Shown: positions 16,312-27,030, counted from the stretch's first letter. The stretch is DNA of 32,470 bases from Gammaproteobacteria bacterium (GCA_026399205.1 JAPLRL010000074.1:1-32470); one strand, 5' to 3'. The notes: generated from the sequence alone by a model not told the origin. Numbers and translations: made by a program.

Positions 16312-16818
16312 TTACGGTATTTGCTTTGAACGTAAGTTCTCAGTTATTCCTTCAGCCGGAGTTACTTGCGCATATAACGAAGCAAACGACTCAGGTGCAG
16401 GGCTAGCAGGTACAACCGCTTGCGGCATAGGTTGAGAAAGTGCCGCCATTGGATGACTGAGCGCGGGAACCAAAACACCTTCATGTCGAACGATAAGGTT
16501 TGCATTTAGAAATTTGCTTAACAGTTCAACTTGCTGTTGTTCAAGTAATACGCTGATTACCGATAGAGAGCGACCTATCGTTGTATTTGGATGCCCCCAT
16601 AATTGGATAGGGGTAATCAGGTTTTTAACCAATAAATCATCAATGATGTCAAACTGGCAATGTGTTGTCAGCCACCAGAGCAAATTACTGCCTGGATTAA
16701 GCTCAGTTGATGTGGCTTCTAAATCAGCTTGGGTGATCGAGGTATCAGTGTTGATTCTTGCTTTAAGTTGGGCAAATTCACCCCGATAGGCAATGTCTAA
16801 AAGCGTTGGTGTTGGCAT
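16312..16818 (-). CDS. Small ankyrin-like protein of unknown function
   Basis: A 168-residue protein without signal peptide or membrane segment. The N-terminal part resembles one or two ankyrin-type helix pairs: LLDIAYRGEFAQLKARI (6-22), then NLLWWLTTHCQFDIIDDLL, and VISVLLEQQQVELLSKFLN. The turn consensus is poor, so the ankyrin call is tentative. From about 120 the sequence becomes Pro/Ala-rich and probably disordered (SHPMAALSQPMPQAVVPASP). No clear Shine-Dalgarno sequence precedes the ATG. Frame length and biased composition support a real gene. It may be transcribed ahead of the deformylase-like gene on the same strand, although 167 bases and a palindrome separate them. Confidence 0.6.
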   Translation of the reverse strand: MPTPTLLDIAYRGEFAQLKARINTDTSITQADLEATSTELNPGSNLLWWLTTHCQFDIIDDLLVKNLITPIQLWGHPNTTIGRSLSVISVLLEQQQVELLSKFLNANLIVRHEGVLVPALSHPMAALSQPMPQAVVPASPAPESFASLYAQVTPAEGITENLRSKQIP

Positions 16819-16947
16819 AAGAATAGGTGCTCTGTTGAGTTTAAAGTGGGCATTATACCAGAATTTACTGTTCTTACAATGAGCTCAAAAGATAAGTTTT
16901 AGCCAAGAGAGGCAATGTCCCTAAAGTTTTCCTATACCCCGATCTGT

Positions 16948-17105
16948 CCCCTCTCCCGCGCGCGAAACGCTTATAAAACTCATATGTTGAACGCGGGGGA
17001 GGGTTAGGGAGGGGGGCGTAAGATCATACAGGTTTACCCCCTCCCCAACCCTCCCCCGCGAAGGAAATCAACGTATTGTTCAATCTTCTAGCGCGTGAGA
17101 GGGGG
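16948..17105. repeat. GC-rich large palindromic repeat, complete copy
   Basis: The left arm from 16948 (CCCCTCTCCCGCGCGCGAAA, through AACGCGGGGGAGGGTTAGGG) is an imperfect inverse of the right arm, which ends GCGCGTGAGAGGGGG at 17105. The outer ends and the inner CCCTAACCCTCCCCCGCG blocks pair best. A partial copy is at 135-241. The 331-base gap between the ankyrin-like gene start (16818) and the purA stop (17150) is mostly this element and holds no gene I can see. Placed just past purA, it may end transcription. Confidence 0.8.
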
Positions 17106-17149
17106 TAGTCGAGCGCAAATAAAATTTAAAGGTGGCGATGCATAAGACA

Positions 17150-19362
<2,213 letters not shown>

Positions 19363-19363
19363 G

Positions 19364-20494
19364 TTATTCTACTCTCTCTGTCGGTCGGTCGGTGGTGCGC
19401 GTCGTGGGTCTTGTTTGATCACCCGGCACAGATGGGGAAGATAAAGCAGATTTTAAAGTAGAGGCCAAGGGTGCTGGGGGTGGGGTGATGCTATTTCTAT
19501 CTAGCGGTAAATACAGCACGTTGTTGGCTTTGGTGTCGACAATGACTTTTGTTGCACGCGATAAAACGTGTTGGATGGTGTCTAGATATAAACGCTCAGA
19601 CGTGATGTTGGGTGAGCGATTATAAACGGGTAAAATGGCCAGAAACTCAGAGACTTCACCTTTAGCGCGTAAGACCATTTGCTTAGCGATGGCTTCGGCT
19701 TCTTGAACAATGCGCTTAGCATTCCCTTCAGCGATAGGGACAGCGCCAGCTTCATAGGCATAGGCTTGTTCTTTAAAGCGTTTTTCGTCTTCTTGCGCTT
19801 TAATGGCATCATCAAATGCGTCTTGTACGTTTTCGGGTGCTCGTGCCGGTTGTGGGGCGACATTGGCAATTAAAATACCGGTTTGATAGGGTTTTAAAAT
19901 GGAAATTAAGGTTTCGTGAACTTGGGTTCCCCAGGCTTCACGACCTTCGGTGATGATTTGATCAAGGGTAGTGTTTCCTACGACTTGTCTGAGGGCGCTA
20001 GAGGTTGCTTGCTTGAGGCTTTCTTCAGGATCGGTGACATTAAACAAATAGTCTTTGAGATCGTCAATTCGGTATTGTACAGCCAAAGAAACAGAGACTA
20101 GATTTTCGTCTTTTGTGAGCATTTGTGCTGAGTAAGAATAATCTGAAACGCGTTCTACGTTATAGACGGTTTTTGAATAAATAAACCGCGGAATCCAATG
20201 CGGTCCAGGCCCGACTGTTTTGATGTATTTTCCAAAACGCAAAACGACAGCTTGTTCGGCGGGGTCAACGATGAAAATGCCAGACAGAACCCAAAAGAAA
20301 AAAATAATCGAAAAAAAGAGTATCATGCCAATTTGCAGCGATGGATTAGGTGAAGACGAAGATGTCTTAGACTTCCCTTTTTCAAAGAGGGCAGTGACTT
20401 TTTTTAAGAATGATCGCAAGATGGCATCGAGATCGGGTGGCGCATTTTTGCCATTCCAAGGATCTTGATTGTTGCCAGAGTCATTCCACCCCAT
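19364..20494 (-). CDS. hflK: HflK, FtsH-modulating SPFH-domain protein
   Basis: A 376-residue partner of HflC. The N-terminus MGWNDSGNNQDPWNGKNAPP is the Gly/Asn/Asp/Pro-rich cytosolic stretch typical of HflK, followed by one transmembrane segment (IGMILFFSIIFFFWVLSGIF) and the SPFH domain (FIVDPAEQAVVLRFGKYIKT, GPGPHWIPRFIYSKTVYNVE, MLTKDENLVSVSLAVQYRI). A charged helical region and a Pro/Thr/Ser-rich tail come next. The frame opens at 20554, but the homologous start and an AGGGGA ribosome site both support the ATG at 20494. The repeated GGTCGG/GACCG stretch in the last codons (about 19380-19392) is simple sequence. hfq and hflX, which usually precede hflK, are absent; nrdA and a REP element occupy that place. 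Confidence 0.95.
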   Translation of the reverse strand: MGWNDSGNNQDPWNGKNAPPDLDAILRSFLKKVTALFEKGKSKTSSSSPNPSLQIGMILFFSIIFFFWVLSGIFIVDPAEQAVVLRFGKYIKTVGPGPHWIPRFIYSKTVYNVERVSDYSYSAQMLTKDENLVSVSLAVQYRIDDLKDYLFNVTDPEESLKQATSSALRQVVGNTTLDQIITEGREAWGTQVHETLISILKPYQTGILIANVAPQPARAPENVQDAFDDAIKAQEDEKRFKEQAYAYEAGAVPIAEGNAKRIVQEAEAIAKQMVLRAKGEVSEFLAILPVYNRSPNITSERLYLDTIQHVLSRATKVIVDTKANNVLYLPLDRNSITPPPAPLASTLKSALSSPSVPGDQTRPTTRTTDRPTERVE

Positions 20495-20525
20495 TGAATT
20501 GTTCCCCTGCTCAAATAAACCACTT

Positions 20526-20554
20526 ATTCTATGGGGTAAGTCGCGGAGAAGCAA
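20526..20554 (-). promoter_or_regulatory. Possible promoter for hflK-hflC-purA
   Basis: Read on the minus strand, TTGCTT (20554-20549) and TAGAAT (20531-20526) are 17 bases apart, about 30 bases before the revised hflK start. This supports the shorter HflK start, since the longer frame would begin at the -35 element. It is a consensus match only. Confidence 0.4.
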
Positions 20555-20597
20555 GTCATTTCAGGGGAACCGCATCTTAATTTTTTGTTTACGCCAT

Positions 20598-20703
20598 GTC
20601 CGAAATCCGAGCCGCGACCGTTAGGGAGCGGAAATTTTAAAACTTCCGGAAGCAGGCGTTTTAAAACTTCCGCTCCCTAACGGTCGCGGCTCGGATTTCG
20701 GAC
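20598..20703. repeat. REP-type palindrome, copy 2
   Basis: A 43-base inverted repeat (20598-20640 against 20661-20703) with one mismatch and a 20-base centre. The left arm begins GTCCGAAATCCGAGCCGCGA. Both arms carry the TTAGGG/CCCTAA variant where copy 1 has TCAGGG/CCCTGA. A 22-base sequence just before it, 20568-20589 (AACCGCATCTTAATTTTTTG plus TT), recurs exactly at 27009-27030 beside the transposase unit. It lies ten bases past the nrdA stop codon and before the hflK promoter, in a position to end nrdA transcripts. Confidence 0.93.
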
Positions 20704-20713
20704 GTGGTCAGAT

Positions 20714-23518
20714 TTACTGACACGCCTCGCAATCCGGCTCTAAAATCGAGCAAGCTTGTGGGGCATCGATTTTAACCGCATTGAGCGACGAATCATTTAC
20801 CGTTGATTTTTCTGCATTGCTCGCACCTAAACTTCTTAAATAATAGGTGGTTTTTAAGCCCCTGACCCAGGTTTGTTTATAGAGTTGGTCGAGCTTTTTC
20901 CCTGACGGCTTAGCCATGTAAATATTAAGAGATTGAGCTTGGTCAATCCATTTTTGGCGCCGAGATCCCGCTTCAACCAGCCACATGGGGTCAATTTCAA
21001 AGGCTGTGGCATAGCGTTTTTTTAAGTCTTCGGGGATGCGATGAATGCTTTGAACACTGCCATTGAAGTATTTGAGATCATTAATCATGACCTCATCCCA
21101 TAAGTGCAGGGCTTTTAAGTCGGCAACAAGATAAGGATTGATGACCGTGAACTCACCTGACAAATTAGATTTAACATACAGATTTTGATAGGTGGGCTCA
21201 ATCGATTGAGCGACATTACAAATGTTAGAAATGGTTGCCGTAGGGGCGATAGCCATCACATTAGAGTTGCGCATGCCTTGCGTTTGCACTTTAATACGCA
21301 AGTTTTCCCAATCGAGTCGTTGCGTGGTGTTTTGTGCTAAATAATGCGCGGTTCTTGATTTTTTGAGGAGCTGAATACTGTCGATAGGTAAAATGCCTTT
21401 GCTCCATAAAGAACCTTCATAGCTAGAGTAGCGGCCACGTTCGGCAGCCAGTTCGGTAGACGCTTCAATGGCATAATAACTAATCAGCTCCATGGATTCG
21501 TCAGCAAACTCAACGGCTTCATCAGACATATAGTTTAACTGCAGTTTATAAAGCGCGTCTTGAAAGCCCATGAGCCCTAGTCCAATCGGACGATGCCTGA
21601 GATTTGAATGACGTGCTTGAGGTACGGAGTAATAGTTGATATCAATCACGTTATCTAACATGCGAATGGCTGTTTTAATGGTTTTCTTCAGTTTCACAGG
21701 GTCTAATTTGCCATCCACAATATGGGCCGGAAGATTAACGCTGCCTAAATTACACACCGCAATTTCCTCTTGTGAGGTGTTAAGCGTAATTTCAGTGCAT
21801 AAGTTTGAACTGTGAATTACCCCTGCATGTTGCTGTGGAGAGCGGAGGTTACAAGCATCTTTGAACGTGAGCCAAGGGTGACCTGTTTCAAATAACATTG
21901 ATAGCATTTTACGCCATAGCTTGATAGCCGGAATGCTTTTTGTATTTTTAATGCGGCCGGCTCTGGCTTGTTTCTCATAATCAACATAGAGATTTTCAAA
22001 TGTTTTTCCATAGGCATCATGCAGATCAGGGGTGTCATCAGGTGAGAAGAGTGTCCAAACCCCTTCTTCGTGAACACGATACATGAATAAATCAGGAATC
22101 CATAAGGCGGTATTCATGTCGTGGGTCCGTCGTCTGTCATCACCGGTGTTTTTTCGAAGTTCAAGAAACTCTTCTACATCGATGTGCCAACATTCTAAAT
22201 AAGCACAGACCGCACCCTTTCTTTTGCCACCTTGATTGACCGCGACCGCAGTTGCATTGGCAACATTTAAAAAGGGTACCACCCCTTGCGATTTACCGTT
22301 GGTGCCTTGGATATGTGCACCCATAGCACGCACAGACGTCCAATCGTTGCCAAGGCCGCCCGCAAACTTCGATAGCAGGGCGTTGTCGCGTATGGCATTG
22401 TAAATGCCTTCTAAGTTATCGGGAATCGTGGTCAGGTAACAGCTTGATAATTGAGGCCGAACAGTTCCGGCATTAAACAGTGTAGGCGTCGAGGCCATGT
22501 AGTCAAAAGAAGATAAGAGCGTATAAAATTCGATGGCTTTTGCGTTAGGATCGTTTTCACGCATAGCAAGCCCCATGGAAACACGCATAAAAAAGGCTTG
22601 AGGTAGCTCGTAGCGGTTGCCTTGTTCATGAATAAAATAACGATCATATAACGTTTGTAAGCTTAAATAAGTGAACTGCATATCTTGTGCAGGACGCAGG
22701 GCTTTTCCTAGGCGGTCTAGATCAAACTCATTGAGTTTAGCGTCTAAAATGCCCAACTCGATTCCTTTATGGATATATGTTTTAAAGTAATCAGGATATA
22801 GCTTGGTCATTTCATCAAAGGTGGCTTCAAGGCCTAGATGTAAGTGATTGAGTGCTTCACTTCTTAACGAATCGAGTAAGAGACGTGCGCTGACATAGCT
22901 GTAATTCGGTTCACGCTCTACCAGCGACCGAGCCGCCATGATTAACGATTTTTGCACGTCTTCTAATTTAGCTTCGTGATAGAGATTACGTAACGCGTCT
23001 TGAATAATTGGTTCGATTTGCACATCTAATAAGTCACGACAAGATTCTTTGACAATGGTTTCAATACGGAGCATATCCAGCGGTTGAATATCGCCATTTG
23101 GCATGGTGATAAGCGGCAGGTCAGAGTCTGTTTTAGGTCGTTTGACAGATTGTTCGCGCGCTTTTCTGTGTTCTTCGCGGTATAAAACATAGGCGCGGGC
23201 AATTTTATAATGTTTATTACGCATGAGGGCTAATTCAACTTGATCTTGAATGTCCTCAATGTGCACGGTGCCGCCGCCTGGCAGTCTTTTAAGAAAAGTC
23301 TGGGTAATTTGTTGGGTGATGACGTGAATTTGCTCGTGAATACGGTTGGACGCCGCCGCACCACTGCCTTCAACGGCAATAAACGCCTTGGTAATCGCTA
23401 CCCTGATTTTGTTGTCATCATAGATGACAATGTTGCCATGTCGTTTAATGGTCTTAAGTTGCGAGGGGGTCTGTTCATCCGAGGAAGTGGATTGTGTTTT
23501 TTTGTTCGTCTTGGGCAT
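20714..23518 (-). CDS. nrdA: Class Ia ribonucleoside-diphosphate reductase, alpha subunit
   Basis: A 934-residue catalytic subunit that reduces ribonucleoside diphosphates to deoxy forms for DNA synthesis, needing the NrdB radical subunit. Two ATP-cone-like allosteric domains precede the catalytic barrel: one at about 22-120 (TIKRHGNIVIYDDNKIRVAI) and a second at about 135-220 (ITMPNGDIQPLDMLRIETIV). This explains the length against 761 residues in E. coli, and resembles the long Pseudomonas-type NrdA. Barrel landmarks include TPTLFNAGTVRPQLSSCYLT, NLCTEITL and AVCNLGSVNLPAH, and MAIAPTATISNI. The C-terminus ends CEACQ, the swinging redox CxxC pair (Cys930, Cys933). GAGGAAACAGC before the ATG is a strong ribosome site. 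nrdB is not adjacent. Confidence 0.96.
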   Translation of the reverse strand: MPKTNKKTQSTSSDEQTPSQLKTIKRHGNIVIYDDNKIRVAITKAFIAVEGSGAAASNRIHEQIHVITQQITQTFLKRLPGGGTVHIEDIQDQVELALMRNKHYKIARAYVLYREEHRKAREQSVKRPKTDSDLPLITMPNGDIQPLDMLRIETIVKESCRDLLDVQIEPIIQDALRNLYHEAKLEDVQKSLIMAARSLVEREPNYSYVSARLLLDSLRSEALNHLHLGLEATFDEMTKLYPDYFKTYIHKGIELGILDAKLNEFDLDRLGKALRPAQDMQFTYLSLQTLYDRYFIHEQGNRYELPQAFFMRVSMGLAMRENDPNAKAIEFYTLLSSFDYMASTPTLFNAGTVRPQLSSCYLTTIPDNLEGIYNAIRDNALLSKFAGGLGNDWTSVRAMGAHIQGTNGKSQGVVPFLNVANATAVAVNQGGKRKGAVCAYLECWHIDVEEFLELRKNTGDDRRRTHDMNTALWIPDLFMYRVHEEGVWTLFSPDDTPDLHDAYGKTFENLYVDYEKQARAGRIKNTKSIPAIKLWRKMLSMLFETGHPWLTFKDACNLRSPQQHAGVIHSSNLCTEITLNTSQEEIAVCNLGSVNLPAHIVDGKLDPVKLKKTIKTAIRMLDNVIDINYYSVPQARHSNLRHRPIGLGLMGFQDALYKLQLNYMSDEAVEFADESMELISYYAIEASTELAAERGRYSSYEGSLWSKGILPIDSIQLLKKSRTAHYLAQNTTQRLDWENLRIKVQTQGMRNSNVMAIAPTATISNICNVAQSIEPTYQNLYVKSNLSGEFTVINPYLVADLKALHLWDEVMINDLKYFNGSVQSIHRIPEDLKKRYATAFEIDPMWLVEAGSRRQKWIDQAQSLNIYMAKPSGKKLDQLYKQTWVRGLKTTYYLRSLGASNAEKSTVNDSSLNAVKIDAPQACSILEPDCEACQ

Positions 23519-23572
23519 GCTGTTTCCTCATCGATTAATTTGTTACCACTGATTCGCGTGGCGTATGGAAGT

Positions 23573-23600
23573 AATCTATCAGAATGACATCAATTATCAA
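23573..23600 (-). promoter_or_regulatory. Possible nrdA promoter
   Basis: On the minus strand TTGATA (23600-23595) and TAGATT (23578-23573) are separated by 16 bases, 55 bases before the nrdA start. I see no clear pair of NrdR boxes in this interval. Confidence 0.4.
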
Positions 23601-23627
23601 GGTTCATTTTTTTTCATTTCTAGAAAC

Positions 23628-23655
23628 TTGCATGTTGCGAATCAGGGTCTATCCT
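23628..23655 (+). promoter_or_regulatory. Possible promoter of the polysaccharide deacetylase gene
   Basis: TTGCAT (23628-23633) and TATCCT (23650-23655) are 16 bases apart, 46 bases before the ATG at 23702. The candidate is divergent from the nrdA promoter, whose -35 lies 28 bases away. Confidence 0.3.
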
Positions 23656-23701
23656 TTACTTATCACAGTGTTAGAAGCTGATTGATAAAGGAAACGAGGC
23701 G

Positions 23702-24529
23702 ATGAAAAATAAAATGGTGGCGGTTGGATGTATGTTTACCTTATTGAGTTTCACGGCGACGGCGCAGACAAAAGAAATTGCATTGACCATTGATGATTTA
23801 CCCTTTGTGGGGTCGGCCGATCATAATGATAAAAAGTTGCAGCGCAAACATGATCGGTTTATGCAAATCGTAGATACGTTAAAATCAAAGCAAATTCCAG
23901 CAACCGGATTTATTATTGCAGGAAGTATTGAAAAAGGGCAGTGGGCGCTGTTAGAAACATTTAGAAATGCAGGCCTGGGGTTAGGGAATCATACCTATAC
24001 GCATCAAAGCTTGGGTAGCATGTCGGCAGAAAAATACATTGAGGATGTTGCCAAGGCCGATCGCATTTTAAGCCCAGTGATGACGGAACCAAAGTTTTTT
24101 CGCTATCCTTATCTTGCAGAAGGGGTTGGCGAGAAACGTATGCATGTTCACAACTTTTTGACCTCACTGCATTATCGCATTGCGCCCGTGACGATTGACA
24201 GCAAAGACTATCGGTTTAACGAGCAGTTATATCATATTCCGTACCGTTCGCGCCCTGCGCAGTTGCCAGGATTAATTAAGCGATATTTGGCTTATATTTG
24301 GTCTCAAACACTGCGGGCAGAGAAAGGGAGTGAAGATAAACCCATTAAACAAGTCTTATTGATTCACGCCAATTTATTGAATAGCCATGCTTTAGGCGAG
24401 CTCATTGATATGTTTCAAAAAAATGGCTACCGATTTGTACCCTTGACAGAGATTGTCCCCGAAGCACCACTGCCTCTTCAGAGTATTCATGGCATGATGC
24501 AAGAGCGCTATGTTTTTTGCCGATTATGA
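23702..24529 (+). CDS. Exported polysaccharide deacetylase (NodB/CE4 family)
   Basis: A 275-residue protein with a signal peptide ending near TATA-QT (residue 21) and a carbohydrate esterase 4 domain. The CE4 motifs are present: LTIDDLP (motif 1, catalytic base Asp and metal Asp), HTYTHQSL (motif 2, the two metal-binding His), FRYPYLAEG (motif 3) and LLIHANLL near the C-terminus (motif 5, catalytic His). The likely action is removal of acetyl groups from peptidoglycan or another N-acetylated glycan in the periplasm or outside. AAAGGAAACGAGGCG before the ATG gives a ribosome site. Its last six bases overlap the end of the convergent mltA. Substrate cannot be read from sequence. Confidence 0.9.
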   Translation: MKNKMVAVGCMFTLLSFTATAQTKEIALTIDDLPFVGSADHNDKKLQRKHDRFMQIVDTLKSKQIPATGFIIAGSIEKGQWALLETFRNAGLGLGNHTYTHQSLGSMSAEKYIEDVAKADRILSPVMTEPKFFRYPYLAEGVGEKRMHVHNFLTSLHYRIAPVTIDSKDYRFNEQLYHIPYRSRPAQLPGLIKRYLAYIWSQTLRAEKGSEDKPIKQVLLIHANLLNSHALGELIDMFQKNGYRFVPLTEIVPEAPLPLQSIHGMMQERYVFCRL

Positions 24530-25633
24530 CAAGGCAACCTTAGGGAGCAACAACCAAAGCATACCAGGCGCCTTGGTCTGGTTTGCAATTTTTGCAGCAG
24601 CATCACCGATTCCCCAAAAGATATCCCCACGTACTTTGCCCTTAATTGCCCCCCCGACATCTTGTGCCACCATTAAACGGTGTAGGGTTTTGGGTCCTTT
24701 TGATATGGGGTTTTTAGTGTGAATTAAAACAGGAATGCCAAGCGGAATCCATTTTTTATCAACTGCCATTGAATACCCTGGGGTGAGCGGAAAAAGATGC
24801 GCACTAGGGGCACCCATGGTTTTACTTTTGTTGAAAAACACAAAAGAGGGGTTTGAGTTGAGCGCCTTTTTTCCTACTGCGGGGTGAGTTTTGATATAGC
24901 GCTGAATGTTTTTTATCGATGCCGTGTCTTTTGTGAAAATCCCTCTTTTAATGAAATACTGAGGGATGGAGCGGTAAGGCGCACCATTTTCACTGTCATA
25001 TCCTAAAGAAATCAGTCGGTTATTGACAAAAACAATACCAGCACCTTGAATTTCTAAGTTGAGTCGTTCGATTTCGCTTCTAAGCCAAACATGAATCGGT
25101 GCTTTATGCCTGATGGCACCTTGGTTAATTTGAGCTCTTGTATAATGGTGCCCCCGTTTCGCTAAGTCTTTGGGTGGGCCATAGACTGGAACTGAATAAG
25201 TTTCAGTACGGTGTAAGCTGCCTTTTAAAAAAGGAGAAAAATAGCCGGTGAATAAGCCGGGTTTTGAGGAGCGGTTTTTCCATCGGACAGGGGTAAAATT
25301 CTGTTCAAAAAATTGCCTAATTTGCACGTTAGAAGCATCATGTAGCTGAGTAGCTCGTTGGCAAGCGGGTTGAAAATCTTTCGCTTTCAGCGGAACCACG
25401 CGATTACCCACGTGTTTATTGGGAGATTGCTTCATGAGCCACTCACATGAGCGTTGAAAGGCCTCTAGTGACGGCTTTAAATTGAGGGAGTTCCATGCAG
25501 GTAAATGTTGATATGCAAAGGGTTGTAAGACAGTTTTGGTTTTTTCAAAGGGTGACATGAGGAGTTGGGAGTAGAAAATCAGCAAACAAAAGGCGAACGC
25601 GGGAATTAAAAACCGTAAAATGGATCGTGTCAT
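24524..25633 (-). CDS. mltA: Membrane-bound lytic murein transglycosylase A
   Basis: A 369-residue murein hydrolase that cuts the glycan strand with formation of 1,6-anhydro-muramic ends. The N-terminus has a hydrophobic export or anchor segment (LRFLIPAFAFCLLIFYSQLL); the Cys within it lacks a convincing lipobox, so lipidation is uncertain. The MltA barrel is seen in KPGLFTGYFSPFLKGSLHRT and TYSVPVYGPPKDL. The 3D domain follows with LTPGYSMAVDKKWIPLGIPV and VAQDVGGAIKGKVRGDIFWG, the latter carrying the conserved catalytic-type Asp near the GxGxxA end. Length agrees with E. coli MltA (365). It overlaps the convergent deacetylase by six bases. Both are cell-wall-acting enzymes, though on opposite strands. 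Confidence 0.95.
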   Translation of the reverse strand: MTRSILRFLIPAFAFCLLIFYSQLLMSPFEKTKTVLQPFAYQHLPAWNSLNLKPSLEAFQRSCEWLMKQSPNKHVGNRVVPLKAKDFQPACQRATQLHDASNVQIRQFFEQNFTPVRWKNRSSKPGLFTGYFSPFLKGSLHRTETYSVPVYGPPKDLAKRGHHYTRAQINQGAIRHKAPIHVWLRSEIERLNLEIQGAGIVFVNNRLISLGYDSENGAPYRSIPQYFIKRGIFTKDTASIKNIQRYIKTHPAVGKKALNSNPSFVFFNKSKTMGAPSAHLFPLTPGYSMAVDKKWIPLGIPVLIHTKNPISKGPKTLHRLMVAQDVGGAIKGKVRGDIFWGIGDAAAKIANQTKAPGMLWLLLPKVALS

Positions 25634-25660
25634 TGTTTATGTCCTATGATACTGGGGATA

Positions 25661-25722
25661 AGGTGTTGGGCCAAGGCCCAACCTACGCTCGGACAAGTAG
25701 GTTGGGCCTTGGCCCAACACCT
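25661..25722. repeat. Perfect 26-bp inverted repeat (TTGGGCC palindrome)
   Basis: 25661-25686 is the exact inverse of 25697-25722 with a 10-base loop (GCTCGGACAA). Each arm contains a smaller palindrome (TTGGGCCAAGGCCCAA). It is between the start of mltA and the stop of the YchJ-family gene, both minus strand. The hairpin has no T-tract, so it is better seen as a dispersed repeat than as a standard terminator. Confidence 0.9.
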
Positions 25723-25813
25723 TTCAACCTGCACTGCGATCCCGTGATTCTATTTAAATCTAGATGACGCATTCTAACCCAAAACAATCTTTTTTTCCAG
25801 TGCTTGTTGAAAT

Positions 25814-26281
25814 TTAGCTCTCATGATGCCCAACAGCATGGCAGTTTTTAAACTTTTTTTGACTTCCACAAGGACAAGGCATGTTACGCGAAACGCGCTG
25901 TGCTGGCGCAGAGATCGGTGTCCCATCGACATAAAACCAGTGGTGATTGATATGTTGAAATTGACTCACCTCATGAATGGTTTTAATCATGTCTTTATCT
26001 AAGTATCTCGCAATAAATTCAACTTGATCTTGATGCGCATTAACGACACGCAGCCCGAGCCAATAAACTGACTTTGCCCAACGCTCAGCCTCTATGTCAT
26101 TAAAGCCAACCAGCGGTTTACCTTGCATGGTGTGTTTGATGTAAGTGATATTGGCCATGGAATAGGCCGTGTAACGCGACCGCATGAGGGTTTCTGGGGT
26201 TTGAGGGATGGCTTTGCCGTTGAGATAGGGTTCGCAACAGTTAGCGTAGGTTTGAGTGGAATTACAAGGGCATGGTTTCAT
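25814..26281 (-). CDS. ychJ: YchJ family SEC-C motif protein
   Basis: A 155-residue protein of the YchJ (UPF0225) family. SEC-C zinc-binding motifs stand at both ends: MKPCPCNSTQTYANCCEPYL at 1-20, and MPCPCGSQKKFKNC near 135-148, the same form as the SecA C-terminal tail. Between them is the NTF2-like YchJ domain with MRSRYTAYSMANITYI and VEFIARYLD. Its biochemical role is not established; zinc binding is expected from the cysteines. AGAGGA precedes the ATG. The gene stands between two repeats, the 25661 palindrome and the transposase unit, with nothing to suggest an operon. Confidence 0.93.
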   Translation of the reverse strand: MKPCPCNSTQTYANCCEPYLNGKAIPQTPETLMRSRYTAYSMANITYIKHTMQGKPLVGFNDIEAERWAKSVYWLGLRVVNAHQDQVEFIARYLDKDMIKTIHEVSQFQHINHHWFYVDGTPISAPAQRVSRNMPCPCGSQKKFKNCHAVGHHES

Positions 26282-26328
26282 ATTATCCTCTTGTCAGTAT
26301 TAAATACAGGCACGAAATCCGACACGCA

Positions 26329-26366
26329 CGAAATCCGAGCCGCGACCGTCAGGGAGCGGAAATTTT
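26329..26366. repeat. REP-type single arm, copy 3
   Basis: This matches the left arm of copy 1 (CGAAATCCGAGCCGCGACCG, then TCAGGGAGCGGAAATTTT). A degenerate GGGAGCGGAAAAG follows at about 26373-26385, in direct rather than inverted orientation. It sits just past the stop codon of the transposase. Confidence 0.85.
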
Positions 26367-26385
26367 GCATACGGGAGCGGAAAAG

Positions 26386-26922
26386 TTAAAATACAGTATA
26401 AAAAGTTCGATCTTTGTTTTCAAATACAGCCATAGGTAAACCTTGCTCATGAATAACATACTGTATTGTGGCTTCAACCTCTGCTTCTTTCCATAGATAT
26501 TGAGTACTACCGTGCCGCGTCCATCGATTGACTCTATCCTCATCCAACTTTGCTTCATTTAAATAACGAGAGGCATATGATTTTATTGTATTCATCATGT
26601 GTTCTGGCTGTGAAATGGCATGAATAACAAGGTGCACATGATTCGATCTAACATGCGCAGCCAACAACACCCACTGACGATACCTGCATACTTCTATAAT
26701 CGATTGTAAAACAACTGATCGTCTTGATTCATCAAGAAGGTAGGAGGCTTCTGAGATTCGTTTTTTTATCAACTGCGATCGTTTGGCGTTAAAAGACAAA
26801 AAATCGGTTCCTGGCGTATTATGGAGACGATCAACTGAGGTTGGCTTTTCCCCATGTAACCATGTTCCGTAACAAGTGAAGGTAATAAAATATGCAAGAG
26901 GAATTGCTTTTTCCGGCAACAT
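26386..26922 (-). CDS. Y1 (HUH) transposase, REP-associated type
   Basis: A 178-residue single-strand DNA transposase of the IS200/RAYT superfamily. Visible features are the N-terminal strand AYFITFTCYGTWLHGEKP (10-27), the HUH metal motif in NHVHLVIHA (His95, His97), and a downstream helix with the likely nucleophile Tyr116 in IKSYASRYLNE; Gln/Glu-rich C-terminal blocks follow. The frame continues upstream to 27087, but those 55 codons translate the 19-bp tandem array and intergenic DNA. The ATG at 26922 starts the homologous region and has a GGTGG ribosome site. REP arms lie on both sides, so it likely recognises the REP family found elsewhere in the window. No inactivating mutation is apparent. 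Confidence 0.85.
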   Translation of the reverse strand: MLPEKAIPLAYFITFTCYGTWLHGEKPTSVDRLHNTPGTDFLSFNAKRSQLIKKRISEASYLLDESRRSVVLQSIIEVCRYRQWVLLAAHVRSNHVHLVIHAISQPEHMMNTIKSYASRYLNEAKLDEDRVNRWTRHGSTQYLWKEAEVEATIQYVIHEQGLPMAVFENKDRTFYTVF

Positions 26923-27008
26923 GATTCCACCATTTTCCTTTTGGCTTATGGACTTGTTTCTTGCTGTGAATATTATCAAATTGGCGGGTGATTTCAAGTA
27001 TGGCAGGT

Positions 27009-27030
27009 AACCGCATCTTAATTTTTTGTT
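27009..27030. repeat. 22-bp exact repeat shared with the nrdA-hflK gap
   Basis: AACCGCATCTTAATTTTTTG plus TT is identical to 20568-20589. In both places it precedes a GTCCGA-headed REP palindrome, so the repeated unit is longer than the palindrome alone. Confidence 0.85.

Noticed and set aside
20495-20554. Longer HflK start at 20554
   Set aside because: The extra 20 residues are unlike HflK, and a likely promoter overlaps this stretch; MGWNDSG at 20494 has the ribosome site.
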